Of a stretch of 64,000 bases of DNA, positions 27,601 to 35,599 are shown piece by piece; within the stretch, counting starts at the first letter, position 1; each line of letters begins with the position of its first letter. Under the pieces are notes generated by a model. The model was not told the DNA's origin. It saw only the letters and a list, made by a program, of their open reading frames with translations, and ran no database searches. The DNA comes from Rikenellaceae bacterium (GTDB lineage Bacteria > Bacteroidota > Bacteroidia > Bacteroidales > Rikenellaceae): NCBI GenBank assembly GCA_009783565.1, contig WRDF01000005.1, forward strand, positions 1 through 64,000, in the 5' to 3' direction. The translations under genes were made by a program, and so were the position numbers.

Positions 27601-29552
27601 ACTACGCTGTAAGTAGTCGCTCCCACAGGGATAACGGCAATTTCCTTGTCGGTCACACCGGCCGCAGGAAGCGTGAAGTTGGTCTCCGGAATATTAAGCG
27701 CGGGATCGCCCGTGCCCGGCTGGATGACCGTCAGAACGATAACCTGCGACTGTCCGCCCTGCGTAGCGACCAGATTAATGGTCTGCGTTCTGCTCGAAGC
27801 GGCGGGGTTAGCCGGAGCGGTGATTTCGATAAAGTCGGGGCCGTTCTCCGTCGGCGTGGGCGTTGCGGTGAATACACCTACCGTGACTGCTTTGATCTGA
27901 GCATTCTCGGCATTGACCAACTGTGTTCCCAACAGATCTCCCAATACTGCGCCCGTCTGTGGAATCGTGATAGTGTTCGATACGACGACCACATTGGGCG
28001 AGCCGATACCTGCCTGAACTACTGAGATCGTTCCTACGACCGTTTGCGTGCCTTTGCGGGCCGTTATGAGGATAGTTCCGGTGCGTGTCGAGGCCCCGTC
28101 GTTCTGCGATACGCTGAAATTCACGGTGAAAGCGCCGTTAGCGCCCATAGTTATCGGGGTCGCATCGAGAGTGATGATATTAGTACCGTCCGTAACCGTA
28201 GCCGTAATCGTCGCCGTAGGTTCGCTGATGAAACCATTGACCGAAACTGCCGGCTGAGCGCCCGAAGTAACGTTCACGAAAGCAGGAAGAAGCATCATGT
28301 CCATCACTCCCACGCCCGACTGAATCACATTGATCGGGTAAATGAGGCTTTCGTTGCCCGTCGTAGCCACGAGGTTGATAACGCCCTGGCGCATGGCCTG
28401 ACCGGGGTTATCCGCCACATCGAATGAAATCTGTCCGTTGAGTCCGCTTTCAGTAATATTGCCCTGAGACGTAGTGATCCACGAGGGGAAACCTGCGCCC
28501 AGCGAGACGTTGATGCCCGGATTTGCCTTGATATAACCCACTATCACGTTCGTCTGAGCGTGGTTCGAAACAGTAACGTTATTGTTCAGCAGCGTGATGA
28601 TCGGCGAACCTACACCCGCCTGACTTACACGGATCTGCTGCGTAACGGCCACACCGTCCACATTGCCGATAACCGTAACGATAGCATCGCGGCCCGTGTT
28701 GTCCGTATTCTGCGACACGGAAACGGTCACGGTCTTCGTCGCGTTATTGACGGTAGCCGTACACCATGCGAAGTCGGTGCTTACGAGAAGAGCATCCTGA
28801 ATGTTCGTGACCGCAATTACGTTCACCGGAGCAGGCGCTGCGCCATTCTCGGATGCGGGGAACGAAAGCGACGTCTCGGAGAGGAACAGCGACGGATTGC
28901 CCGTACCTTTCTGAGTAATGGCCATCGTCTTCTGAATCGTCTTCGAACCCGTACCTGCCGTCACGATGACGTTAACGGTGCGCGCATCGTGGCCGGGATT
29001 AGCCGTCACATTGATATTTACCATCGCGTTGCCATTGCCGCTCGCGGTGGTCGTCGAAGCAATGTTCGACTTGTCGAACGTGATCGTCCAGTTGTCGTTC
29101 GAAGCGATAGCCAGACCCACGGTCTGCACTTTGTTGTCGATCTCTATCGTTGCGGGCGAGATCATCAACATCGAATTGGCAGCGCTCTGCGTCACCGTAA
29201 CCTGTGCCTCTACGGAGTTTGCGCCGCTCGTGCGGAATCGGACGATCGCTACACGCGGTGCGGGCGAATCGTTATATTCCGTGACATTGAGCCAGATATT
29301 CTCTGTCCCGTAACCTTTCGAGTTCGAAAGTGTTACCCAGTCCGAGCCTTGAATGATCTCAGCCGTCCATCTTTCGTTCGAGCGCACCTGAACGGCGATC
29401 TGTTGCGCCTCTATGCCTATCTGAGCATTCTCCGGCGTGACGGAGATCTGAGGAGGTTCGACCTCCTTGCAACCCGCCATAACGAGAAGCACTCCCGAAA
29501 GCAGCAGCATGGCCGCTCTCCCTTTGCGAAAAAATTCGAATACTTTTTTCAT
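24636..29552 (-). CDS. giant BACON-domain surface lipoprotein (16 tandem repeats)
   Basis: 1638 residues with a lipoprotein signal (LLLSGVLLVMAGCKEVEPP). About 16 tandem BACON-type immunoglobulin-like domains of roughly 95-110 residues follow. I counted them by the recurring closing strand (VTQSA, ITQKG, VSQAG, VIQSG, VVQAG and so on to LSQD). Each has a variant of the core W-(I/L)-T and the A/N-R-(T/V)-G-T-(I/V) turn. BACON domains are linked to carbohydrate or mucin adhesion in Bacteroidota. The repeats nearest the C terminus (about residues 1215-1510) are nearly identical, unlike the diverged N-terminal ones. It is the third gene of an operon after the DUF3575 and OmpA-like genes, with a 44-bp gap. 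An adhesin or structural surface role is an inference. Confidence 0.88.
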   Translation of the reverse strand: MKKVFEFFRKGRAAMLLLSGVLLVMAGCKEVEPPQISVTPENAQIGIEAQQIAVQVRSNERWTAEIIQGSDWVTLSNSKGYGTENIWLNVTEYNDSPAPRVAIVRFRTSGANSVEAQVTVTQSAANSMLMISPATIEIDNKVQTVGLAIASNDNWTITFDKSNIASTTTASGNGNAMVNINVTANPGHDARTVNVIVTAGTGSKTIQKTMAITQKGTGNPSLFLSETSLSFPASENGAAPAPVNVIAVTNIQDALLVSTDFAWCTATVNNATKTVTVSVSQNTDNTGRDAIVTVIGNVDGVAVTQQIRVSQAGVGSPIITLLNNNVTVSNHAQTNVIVGYIKANPGINVSLGAGFPSWITTSQGNITESGLNGQISFDVADNPGQAMRQGVINLVATTGNESLIYPINVIQSGVGVMDMMLLPAFVNVTSGAQPAVSVNGFISEPTATITATVTDGTNIITLDATPITMGANGAFTVNFSVSQNDGASTRTGTILITARKGTQTVVGTISVVQAGIGSPNVVVVSNTITIPQTGAVLGDLLGTQLVNAENAQIKAVTVGVFTATPTPTENGPDFIEITAPANPAASSRTQTINLVATQGGQSQVIVLTVIQPGTGDPALNIPETNFTLPAAGVTDKEIAVIPVGATTYSVVSQPTWLDVTVPATMGDPMLITAAANNTPETLTGTIVLMAQIAPNTDDVVFYTIGVTQLGITAPQLTVVAANVYAASGATDATNPVVGDITGVMLQSYYPTNLDWLTDVVFNSATSQLELTLTANTAAAARSTEVSVVFSRNGLQQVVKFNLTQGGVGAPNVIAGATSLHFGPAATTTDVAVYLLNNGDATVTVVSAPAWILTPTISATNDELSFGVAENDTQFARTGTILLEAEKGGQKVLVSIAVSQSAYAPLAASLSMASVNVAAAANTDAVDVLIIDLPTTGVTIASPVFSSNSDWLTGTVSGNQLTVSVTENSLNDPRTGTLTLTISDNVVAGQVQYLTLVVNQAGIGSIPIADLILDTVGVEIPVDGTAQTVNTLNYNATEYTDVSATTSMSWITVTPQTGITNSFTIGATANTENHPRVGMVELTVTKANGQIQKLFVEVVQQAPAPIADLVPFYTTVNLVSDAGAAGVNSVDVGAFPFNPADYTAITVATSDAWIGYQLSTAPYLIEIWAASANTSTQPRQGTIVLSVTKANGTTQVIPATVIQAGAGETVTTPVPDIIPLYTGVSLNAAGDEVSFGANPFDPTLYTSFATTASQSWITVGYTMGTAPDGSDFTINISATANTGAARTGTVTLTIGKADGTTQVVTATVYQAAAATIDPAVIPDIIPLTTGVNLDAAGTEVQVGANPFDPTLYNSFATTTSQSWVTVGYTMGTAPDGSDFTINISATANTGAARSGTVTLTIGKTDGTTQVVTANVYQAAAPATPVVVTPDIIPMSTGVTLINLAGNSTTNNVEVGANPFDPTLYTSFATTTSQDWIAVSYSMGTAPDGSDFMLNIWATSDNTATTARTGTVTLLVGKADGTTQIIVATVMQQGTPATTAPSVAPDLAPNINTFAFGDIGANNAPLYIWLQGYTSAYGVTVDGAVPAWLNVEWPTALAPGFVKVSTPGDGPNGPYTLTLIVTKPDGTTQSPPITITLSQD
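24990..25930 (-). repeat. near-identical tandem DNA repeats inside the BACON gene
   Basis: Three consecutive repeat units share long identical blocks. For example GAACCGTCGGGCGCAGTGCCC recurs near 25095, 25425 and 25755 with a period of about 325-330 bp. The units encode GANPFDPTLYTSFATT and MGTAPDGSDF. Confidence 0.8.
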
Positions 29553-29596
29553 GATCGTTATTCTTTTTTAGTTGTTTGCGTAATAGTTCCGGCGGA

Positions 29597-31321
29597 TTAA
29601 TTCCCGGCAGCCCTTTGAGCGGCTCTGGCTTCTCTCCGTGCATTGCGCTCCTGCTCCTGTATCTCTCTTTGGGCAATTCTCGCCTCATTTCGCGCAAGTT
29701 TTTCCGCGTCTTTTTCAAGCTTTCGCGCCTCTTTTACAGCCGACTTTTCCAATCTTTCAGCATCCCGTGCGGCAGATTTTTCTACTCTCTCGGCATTGCG
29801 GGCAAGTGTCCTTTCGGCATTCTGAGCAGCTCTTTCCTCTGTTCTTACCGCTCTGTCGCCTTCTCTCTCCGCTCTCTGCGCGGCTCTCGTCGTGGCGGTT
29901 TCGGCATTGCGGGCCGCCCTTTCGGCATTAGTCGCAGCTCTCTGCGCATCTCTGTCCACTCTCTGCGTGGCTCTCGTTGCGGCAGACTCGGCATTGCGGG
30001 CCGCTCTTTCGGCATCCCGCGTAGCTCTCTGCACATCTCTATCGACTCTCTGTGCCTCTCTGGTTGCAGCGGTCTCGGCATTGCGGGCCGTTCTTTCCGC
30101 ACCTCCGGGAAGCGGCCTTGCTCCGAAAGGAGGTTCGGAAGACAAAGTAACCGCGCCCGATTCGGGGACAGCACGCATCCAACCTCTGATCATTATTTCC
30201 TCGGTCATTTCGCGCGTCACATATTCTATCACTACGCGAGCGTTGCGCAGATTCTGGAACATCGCCAATATCTCCCGCCAGTTCGACAGGCGGCGCAATT
30301 CTCTCTCGCGCGCATCCAAGTCGGCCGTCGAGGCGACGATGCGGCGGATCTCGGCCTTGTTCGCGAGATTGCTCTGATCCAGGTCGTGCATGAAAGCATC
30401 CCAGTTCTCATCTACCCAGAACCTTTCGATCAACGAGGCCTGAATACCGAGATTCTTAATCAGATAGTCGGCAATAGCCGTTGCACGCGCTTCGGCAAGC
30501 CTGCGGTTGTTGGCCAGCGGCCCGTCGGGCGATGCCGCCGCATGTACTTCCACTCCGATTATCCGGGTATTCGGATCGGCCTTCAAAGCCTCGACCTCGC
30601 GGCGCAGCTCTTCATAGCCATAGCGGTGGAAAGCATCCATATCTATGGTCTTGCTGTTAAGCCTGAACACTGAACGGTTCATGAAATTGTTCTCATACCT
30701 GCCTTCGACCTCTCTGGGAGTTTGGAGTCTCACCGTGTCGGGACGGGGCATCTCCGAAATCACCCCAACGGCCAGCGGTATAATCTCCACCGATACCGGC
30801 TCCAAGCCTCCGGGACGGATACCCGTAGCCTCGTCCTTTCTGCCCGTCCCCAGTCCGCAGATCGAATATGTCTTCTTCTCCAACACGAACATCGCGTTTC
30901 TCATGCGCGGATCGAACGGCACGCGCGTCTGATAGCGCACTGTCGTTTCCCTGCCTCTGAAATCCACCAGATGCCGGCTGCTTTCTGCCACCTGCATCGG
31001 GCTTGCCACACCGTCGAAACGGCTCTTTTCATCGGCAATGATCGTATATTGGCGGCCACGAACTACGATCGGCGGAAGCTCCTGGCGATAAGAATTACCG
31101 ATGAATACGGGCGTTATGACGCTGACCTCTCTGCTCCTAATGAAATTCTGTCCGATCTCCATATCGAAAGCAACGGCAACGTTATTACGGTCCATCCTCA
31201 GTTCCAGAGGCATCCTATTCTCCTCGTATTCCGTTTGCGTAACTCTTATCTGCGCGGCAGCCGAACCCGCGGCTGTCATCAGGACAGCGCAAGCGAGCAT
31301 TATTTTGTCAAGTTTTTTCAT
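29597..31321 (-). CDS. DUF3868/OmpA-type envelope protein with long Arg/Ala/Glu coiled-coil tail
   Basis: 574 residues: a signal peptide (ends near SAAAQ), an N-terminal region resembling DUF3868 proteins of fimbrial loci, and an OmpA-like peptidoglycan-binding domain at about 225-345. The OmpA part shows VEVHAAASPDGPLANNRRLAEARATAIADYL. The last 180 residues are a repetitive highly charged helix built from units such as ERAARNAETAATR and QRVDRDAQRA, with no aromatic residues. OmpA domains anchor proteins to the cell wall; the tail is unusual for the family and might span the periplasm or form a coiled-coil oligomer. It lies between the DUF3575 gene (13 bp upstream) and the BACON gene. Confidence 0.8.
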   Translation of the reverse strand: MKKLDKIMLACAVLMTAAGSAAAQIRVTQTEYEENRMPLELRMDRNNVAVAFDMEIGQNFIRSREVSVITPVFIGNSYRQELPPIVVRGRQYTIIADEKSRFDGVASPMQVAESSRHLVDFRGRETTVRYQTRVPFDPRMRNAMFVLEKKTYSICGLGTGRKDEATGIRPGGLEPVSVEIIPLAVGVISEMPRPDTVRLQTPREVEGRYENNFMNRSVFRLNSKTIDMDAFHRYGYEELRREVEALKADPNTRIIGVEVHAAASPDGPLANNRRLAEARATAIADYLIKNLGIQASLIERFWVDENWDAFMHDLDQSNLANKAEIRRIVASTADLDARERELRRLSNWREILAMFQNLRNARVVIEYVTREMTEEIMIRGWMRAVPESGAVTLSSEPPFGARPLPGGAERTARNAETAATREAQRVDRDVQRATRDAERAARNAESAATRATQRVDRDAQRAATNAERAARNAETATTRAAQRAEREGDRAVRTEERAAQNAERTLARNAERVEKSAARDAERLEKSAVKEARKLEKDAEKLARNEARIAQREIQEQERNARREARAAQRAAGN

Positions 31322-31334
31322 AGTCGCAGATCTT

Positions 31335-31943
31335 TTACCTTATTATAAAAACAACATTTACGCCTGCCCGCGTAATGCCCCAGTAGTCCTTACGGATCGG
31401 CTCCTGATACTCCACATTGCCGTATCCCGGTCCGTAATCCCCGATAGGTCGTCCCAACGACGACTCGCGCAGCCATACCGTTTTGCTGTTCACATCGTTC
31501 CAACCGAAACCGAGGTTGAATTCCAGTTTCCAGCGCGGAGCCAATGGCAGCGAATAGCCGTAGGAAAGCCCTAAGCCCGCCAGATGGCCGTCATAGACAT
31601 ATTTACGCATACCGAAATTCTGATATTCGGCATATTGTCCGTGCAGACCGACGAAATGGCCGTTGAACTTACCGCAAAACCAGTATCTCAGTTCAGGCTG
31701 CACGGCCCAGAACTGCGTCGATTTGTTCTCGCCGAATGTGAACGGATTCCAGAAGCCGTCGATGTCCAGCGTCCATCGCGGCCACAGGGCGATTTCGGCC
31801 CCAAGGTTGGGCGTCGGACTCCATTGTCCGAACCCCGCAAAGGTGACCAAACCCAAGCCGTTCGTCTTGACAGCGATCTTCTGCGCGTGGCCGGATGCGA
31901 CCACCGCAAAAAGCAATGTCATTGTCAAAAAGACTTTCTTCAT
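31335..31943 (-). CDS. DUF3575 outer-membrane beta-barrel protein
   Basis: 202 residues with a Sec signal peptide (VFLTMTLLFAVVASGHAQK). The barrel-like body has alternating strands and the DUF3575 features KTNGLGLVTFAGFGQWSPTPNLGAEIAL, WFCGKFNGHFVGLHGQY and WKLEFNLGFGW, ending in aromatic-rich strands (AGVNVVFIIR). DUF3575 and DUF3868 genes are often neighbours in Bacteroidota fimbrial loci. It heads the operon, with a TACATTTG -7 box about 50 bp upstream. Confidence 0.85.
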   Translation of the reverse strand: MKKVFLTMTLLFAVVASGHAQKIAVKTNGLGLVTFAGFGQWSPTPNLGAEIALWPRWTLDIDGFWNPFTFGENKSTQFWAVQPELRYWFCGKFNGHFVGLHGQYAEYQNFGMRKYVYDGHLAGLGLSYGYSLPLAPRWKLEFNLGFGWNDVNSKTVWLRESSLGRPIGDYGPGYGNVEYQEPIRKDYWGITRAGVNVVFIIR

Positions 31944-31993
31944 AATGGTTGGTGTTATTGAAATTAGTATTGCGTATCAGGTGTTTCACATTG

Positions 31994-32022
31994 CAAATGT
32001 AAACAAATTTCATTTTTACAAA
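31994..32022 (-). promoter_or_regulatory. promoter of the DUF3575-OmpA-BACON operon
   Basis: On the minus strand TTTG (32022-32019), a 17-bp spacer and TACATTTG (32001-31994) match the Bacteroidota pattern. Confidence 0.55.
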
Positions 32023-32097
32023 CAACAATTATATAAAAATTCAGGGATTTCACATAATTCTTCCATAGCCAAAAACACTTGTTTTCCATCCCAAAGA

Positions 32098-32128
32098 TTG
32101 TGCCAAAATCCGCTTTTTCGTATCTTTG
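32098..32128 (+). promoter_or_regulatory. promoter of nth
   Basis: TTG (32098-32100), exactly 20 bp, TATCTTTG (32121-32128), 35 bp before the ATG. Confidence 0.75.
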
Positions 32129-32163
32129 CATAATCTATAATTTTTAGTTAAAATACCAGGACG

Positions 32164-32826
32164 ATGAAATTAGCGGAAAGATACCGGGGCGTGCTCGCGT
32201 GGTTCGGGGAAAACATGCCGGAGGTAGGGACAGAACTTACGTATGAATCTGCATATCAGCTGCTTGTGGCGACGATGCTCGCGGCGCAATGTACCGACCG
32301 GCGTGTGAATACGGTCACGCCCGCGCTGTTCGGACGCTACCCTACTCCCGAATTGCTGGCCGATGCCGAACCCGAAGAGGTTTACGGGTATATCCGCAGC
32401 GTATCGTACCCGAACGCCAAATCGCGTCACCTGGTCGGCATGGCACAGATGCTCGTCGGCGAATTCGGCGGCAGCGTGCCCGACGATATCGAACAGATGC
32501 AGCGGCTGCCCGGCGTGGGGCGCAAGACGGCGAACGTCGTGGGCGCGGTTATCTACGGGCGGCAGGTGATGCCCGTAGATACGCACGTATTCCGAGTGGC
32601 GGAGCGGATCGGACTTACGCGCGGTTCGCGCACGCCGCTCCAAACCGAACTCACGCTTACGCGCCACATCCCCGCGGCACTGCTGCCCGTCGCCCATCAC
32701 TGGCTTATCCTTCACGGTCGTTACGTCTGCGTCGCCCGTCGTCCTAAATGCGCGGAGTGCGGGATCAGCGGGTTTTGCAGGTATTACGAAAAGGAGCACG
32801 CCACCGGCAAAGTAGACGCGGAATGA
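32164..32826 (+). CDS. nth: endonuclease III (DNA glycosylase/AP lyase)
   Basis: Nth removes oxidised pyrimidines and nicks abasic sites in base-excision repair. The 220-residue protein has the helix-hairpin-helix LPGVGRKTANVV with the catalytic lysine, and the catalytic aspartate in MPVDTHVFRVAERIG. The 4Fe-4S motif is Cx6Cx2Cx5C near the C terminus (CVARRPKCAECGISGFC). The early LLVATMLAAQCTDRRVNTVTP is also canonical. Length is normal and it appears monocistronic. Confidence 0.96.
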   Translation: MKLAERYRGVLAWFGENMPEVGTELTYESAYQLLVATMLAAQCTDRRVNTVTPALFGRYPTPELLADAEPEEVYGYIRSVSYPNAKSRHLVGMAQMLVGEFGGSVPDDIEQMQRLPGVGRKTANVVGAVIYGRQVMPVDTHVFRVAERIGLTRGSRTPLQTELTLTRHIPAALLPVAHHWLILHGRYVCVARRPKCAECGISGFCRYYEKEHATGKVDAE

Positions 32827-32847
32827 CATAGTGCTTAATTTTTCGGA

Positions 32848-32862
32848 ACACGCGCACGTGTG
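32848..32862. repeat. short copy of the palindromic element after nth
   Basis: ACACGCGCACGTGTG, the core of the dispersed palindrome without the CCGGCAGG flank. Confidence 0.4.
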
Positions 32863-32900
32863 ACATTTTTTATTCCGAACAGATTCTCGAAAAAATTTCG

Positions 32901-32908
32901 TATCTTTG
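32901..32908 (+). promoter_or_regulatory. TATCTTTG -7 box upstream of the GT5-like gene
   Basis: A perfect -7 box. The implied 5' leader is about 175 nt and includes a full copy of the dispersed element. Confidence 0.6.
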
Positions 32909-33012
32909 TGAATTAAAACAAGAGGGAACTTCTAAAAATTCAAAAGACAAGGCTTGTGACCGAAACAAAAGCGGAGTTTACATATAGTAAACTTGCGCTA
33001 AAAAGCGGTTAT

Positions 33013-33044
33013 CCGGCAGGCTGGAAAACACACGCGTGTGTTTT
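33013..33044. repeat. best copy of the dispersed palindromic element
   Basis: CCGGCAGGCTGGAAAA is followed at once by CACACGCGTGTGTTTT. It lies within the untranslated leader of the GT5-like gene; a longer frame reading through it is not real coding sequence. Confidence 0.65.
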
Positions 33045-33090
33045 GGATTTTTTGGAGTTCCCCAAGAGGCAGAGTTACAAGAGCAACACA

Positions 33091-33894
33091 ATGAGTAGAA
33101 TCCTTTACGTTTGTCAGGAGATAACGCCATATGTGGCGGACAGCGAAATGGCGACGCTGTGCCGGACGATGTCGCAGGCCATGCAGGAAGCAGGCAACGA
33201 GGTCCGAACGTTCATGCCGCGATACGGCCACATCAACGAACGGCGCAACCAGTTGCACGAGGTCATACGACTATCGGGCATGAACCTTATTATCGACGAC
33301 ACGGATCAGCAGCTGATAATCAAAGTGGCGTCGATACCGTCGGCGAGGGTGCAGATATATTTCATCGACAACGACGATTATTTCACGCGCAAGGCGATGC
33401 TGACGGACGACGAGGGCGTATGCTTCGACGACAACGACGAGCGGGCGATATTCTTCTCGCGCGGGGTTCTCGAAACGGTAAAGAAACTGCGCTGGGGGCC
33501 GGAGATAGTGCATTGCCACGGGTGGTTCTCGGCCGTCGCGCCTATCTATTTGCGGCATGTTTTCAACGACGATCCGTTATTTGCCGATGTGAAGATCGCG
33601 GTGTCGCTTTACGACGATGCTTTCCCAGGCGCGTTGGACGAAGGGTTTGCCGAAAAACTGGCGGACGAGGGTGTAAATAAGCAGACGCTGGAAAAGTTGG
33701 GCGAGCCGACTTATGAGAATCTTATGCGGTTCGTGATAGAACACGCCGACGGCGTCGTGCTGGCGGGCGGAGAGAGGCCGGAAGGGTTGGAAGCATGGAT
33801 AGAGCAAACGGGCAAGCCAGTGTTGCGATGCCTCCATACGGAATGTGATAATTATCTGGAAGAATACAAAAAATTCTATGAAGAGATTCTTTAA
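33091..33894 (+). CDS. short glycogen/starch-synthase-like protein (GT5 N-terminal half only)
   Basis: 267 residues from the ATG at 33091 (MSRILYVCQEITPYVADSEMATLCRTM). This matches the N-terminal Rossmann half of GT5 glycogen synthases: ITPYVADSEMA for the KTGGLAD region, EVRTFMPRYGHINERRN, and IVHCHGWFSAVAPIYLRHVF for the HxHDW segment. The C-terminal GT-B half that binds ADP-glucose is absent, so the protein cannot be a normal synthase alone. As I recall, this short form sits next to DUF4270 genes in other Bacteroidota. Frame extension upstream to 32956 crosses a repeat element and is rejected. The next gene starts 17 bp before its stop, implying translational coupling. Confidence 0.75.
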   Translation: MSRILYVCQEITPYVADSEMATLCRTMSQAMQEAGNEVRTFMPRYGHINERRNQLHEVIRLSGMNLIIDDTDQQLIIKVASIPSARVQIYFIDNDDYFTRKAMLTDDEGVCFDDNDERAIFFSRGVLETVKKLRWGPEIVHCHGWFSAVAPIYLRHVFNDDPLFADVKIAVSLYDDAFPGALDEGFAEKLADEGVNKQTLEKLGEPTYENLMRFVIEHADGVVLAGGERPEGLEAWIEQTGKPVLRCLHTECDNYLEEYKKFYEEIL

Positions 33895-35503
33895 GGCATT
33901 TATTCCGGCCGGGAGGTCGGCAAAGAGAGATAATATGACGGTCGTTCAGTTCGGGGTCGTTGCCGTCACCATGACGGCGTTCGTGCTGGGCGCAGTGCGG
34001 TGTACGACGGTGGACGACACGCTGGGGCAGAACTTCATCCCGCCGCACCAGCAGATGACCCTGCGCGTCGATACACTCACGGGCATCAGGACTTACATAG
34101 CGCAGAACGACAGCGTTTTGTCGAGCAATCAGGGAGTGATCTTCGTGGGGAGTATGACCGACCCGGTTTTCGGACGAGTGCAAGCTAGCGCGATGAGCGA
34201 CTTTTTCCCGCAGGGCGTATATGTTTTTACGCTCAAAGATTTCGACCCCGATGACGATACCGACAGCGAGATAGAGAGCGAGGAAGGTTTCGGTTTCAAT
34301 CCGGTGGCCGACTCGATTTTCGTCGATTTTATAGTAGACGAGATTCGCGGCACGCCGCGCGACGGACAGCGGATCAATGTCTACGAAATGCGGGATAGCC
34401 TGAGGCGCGACTCGCTGTATTTTTTCAGCGACCCCATAGAGACACTGGTAGACAAGAGCAAGCCGCTATTCTCGTTCGTTATAGATAAGGAGGTGCTGCC
34501 CAATTCGATCATCGAGCGGAAATTAGAGCCGACGGCGGAGGGACTCGAATTTATGCGAAGGATCGTGGAGACGAGCGATGAGGTATACAAAACGCCGCGT
34601 TACAATTTCCATAAATTGTTCTACGGGCTGTATTTCGCTCCTGCGCCCGACTATCCGGAAGACGGCGCGATATATCGCCTCAGCCTGCGCGAACGACAGG
34701 TGGGCTCTGATTTCGCAGGGATGTTCGTCTGGGCACATAATTACAACAAGTCGAATCCCACACAGATTCAGGACACGCTGATCGGGTATTTCCGTTTTGC
34801 TGATAACATCTGGCTTGCGACGAACCCCAGATCGACCGTCAATCTGAACGTGAACCGCACGACATTCACATACCCGCCCGCGATCGCAGGCAGGCTGAAC
34901 GACACTATGCGCACATCGGCAGCGCTTGAAACGGTCTATGTGCAGGGGTTGGGCGGTGTGGCGACATACCTGAGGTTCAGCGACGAGTTGGTGGAGAGCC
35001 TGAACGACTTGCGGAAACAGGATGGTATAGAATACTCGGCAATCGTTATCAACGAGGCGCGCCTACACTTTCCGTTGGATGAACCGACAATCGAAAACAT
35101 GAATATAGCCCCGGCGCGACTGGGAATGTACTACACATACGGTCAGCCCGTAGCCGAGTTGTCTTCGAGCATGTTTCCGTGGTTTTTCATGGCGCCGTAC
35201 GGTTACCGCACGGCGGCTTTCGGCCCCGTTCCGATTCCGGACTATGCTTATTTTGTCGAAAATACGTCGAACAGCCGAACATCCTACGGCGGATTCATTT
35301 CACGGTCGCTTGGGCGTTACGGCATGAATATCACGGGTTATGTCACTTCGCTGCTGGCCTATCCCGACCATACGCCGCGCGAGGTTTGGCTGGGGCCTGA
35401 GGTGAACACCCGCCACCGTACCTATTCGCAGGTCGCCCTGCAAGGCTCGGCGCGCGCGGAAGACCCGATACGGTTAGTACTGACGTATACGTTGATAAGG
35501 TAG
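33878..35503 (+). CDS. DUF4270 family lipoprotein
   Basis: About 541 residues. A hydrophobic N-terminal segment ending VVAVTMTAFVLGAVRC reads as a lipoprotein signal with the cysteine near residue 39, though the n-region is unusually long. It continues TTVDDTLGQNFIPPHQQMTLRVDTL and then a beta-rich body typical of DUF4270 proteins (YTNTSIPGxD-like start, WVG.MTDPVFG, repeated SITL strands). The function of the family is not established. I chose ATG 33878 over 33845 because it leaves a cleaner signal. It overlaps the GT5-like gene by 17 bp and ends before a strong terminator. Confidence 0.8.
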   Translation: MKRFFKAFIPAGRSAKRDNMTVVQFGVVAVTMTAFVLGAVRCTTVDDTLGQNFIPPHQQMTLRVDTLTGIRTYIAQNDSVLSSNQGVIFVGSMTDPVFGRVQASAMSDFFPQGVYVFTLKDFDPDDDTDSEIESEEGFGFNPVADSIFVDFIVDEIRGTPRDGQRINVYEMRDSLRRDSLYFFSDPIETLVDKSKPLFSFVIDKEVLPNSIIERKLEPTAEGLEFMRRIVETSDEVYKTPRYNFHKLFYGLYFAPAPDYPEDGAIYRLSLRERQVGSDFAGMFVWAHNYNKSNPTQIQDTLIGYFRFADNIWLATNPRSTVNLNVNRTTFTYPPAIAGRLNDTMRTSAALETVYVQGLGGVATYLRFSDELVESLNDLRKQDGIEYSAIVINEARLHFPLDEPTIENMNIAPARLGMYYTYGQPVAELSSSMFPWFFMAPYGYRTAAFGPVPIPDYAYFVENTSNSRTSYGGFISRSLGRYGMNITGYVTSLLAYPDHTPREVWLGPEVNTRHRTYSQVALQGSARAEDPIRLVLTYTLIR

Positions 35504-35538
35504 GGAGAAACGAGCTTCGGGTCGGCAGGAATAAACCG

Positions 35539-35573
35539 AACTGTTATCCCTTCACGGGATAACAGTTGTTTTT
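35539..35573 (+). terminator. terminator of the GT5-DUF4270 operon
   Basis: AACTGTTATCCC and GGGATAACAGTT form a perfect 12-bp stem around TTCAC, followed by GTTTTT. Confidence 0.9.
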
Positions 35574-35599
35574 AAGATATACTATTTACAAAACACGCG

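Noticed and set aside
32956-33090. N-terminal extension of the GT5-like gene
   Set aside because: It crosses a dispersed repeat element, and the family start motif is at the ATG 33091.
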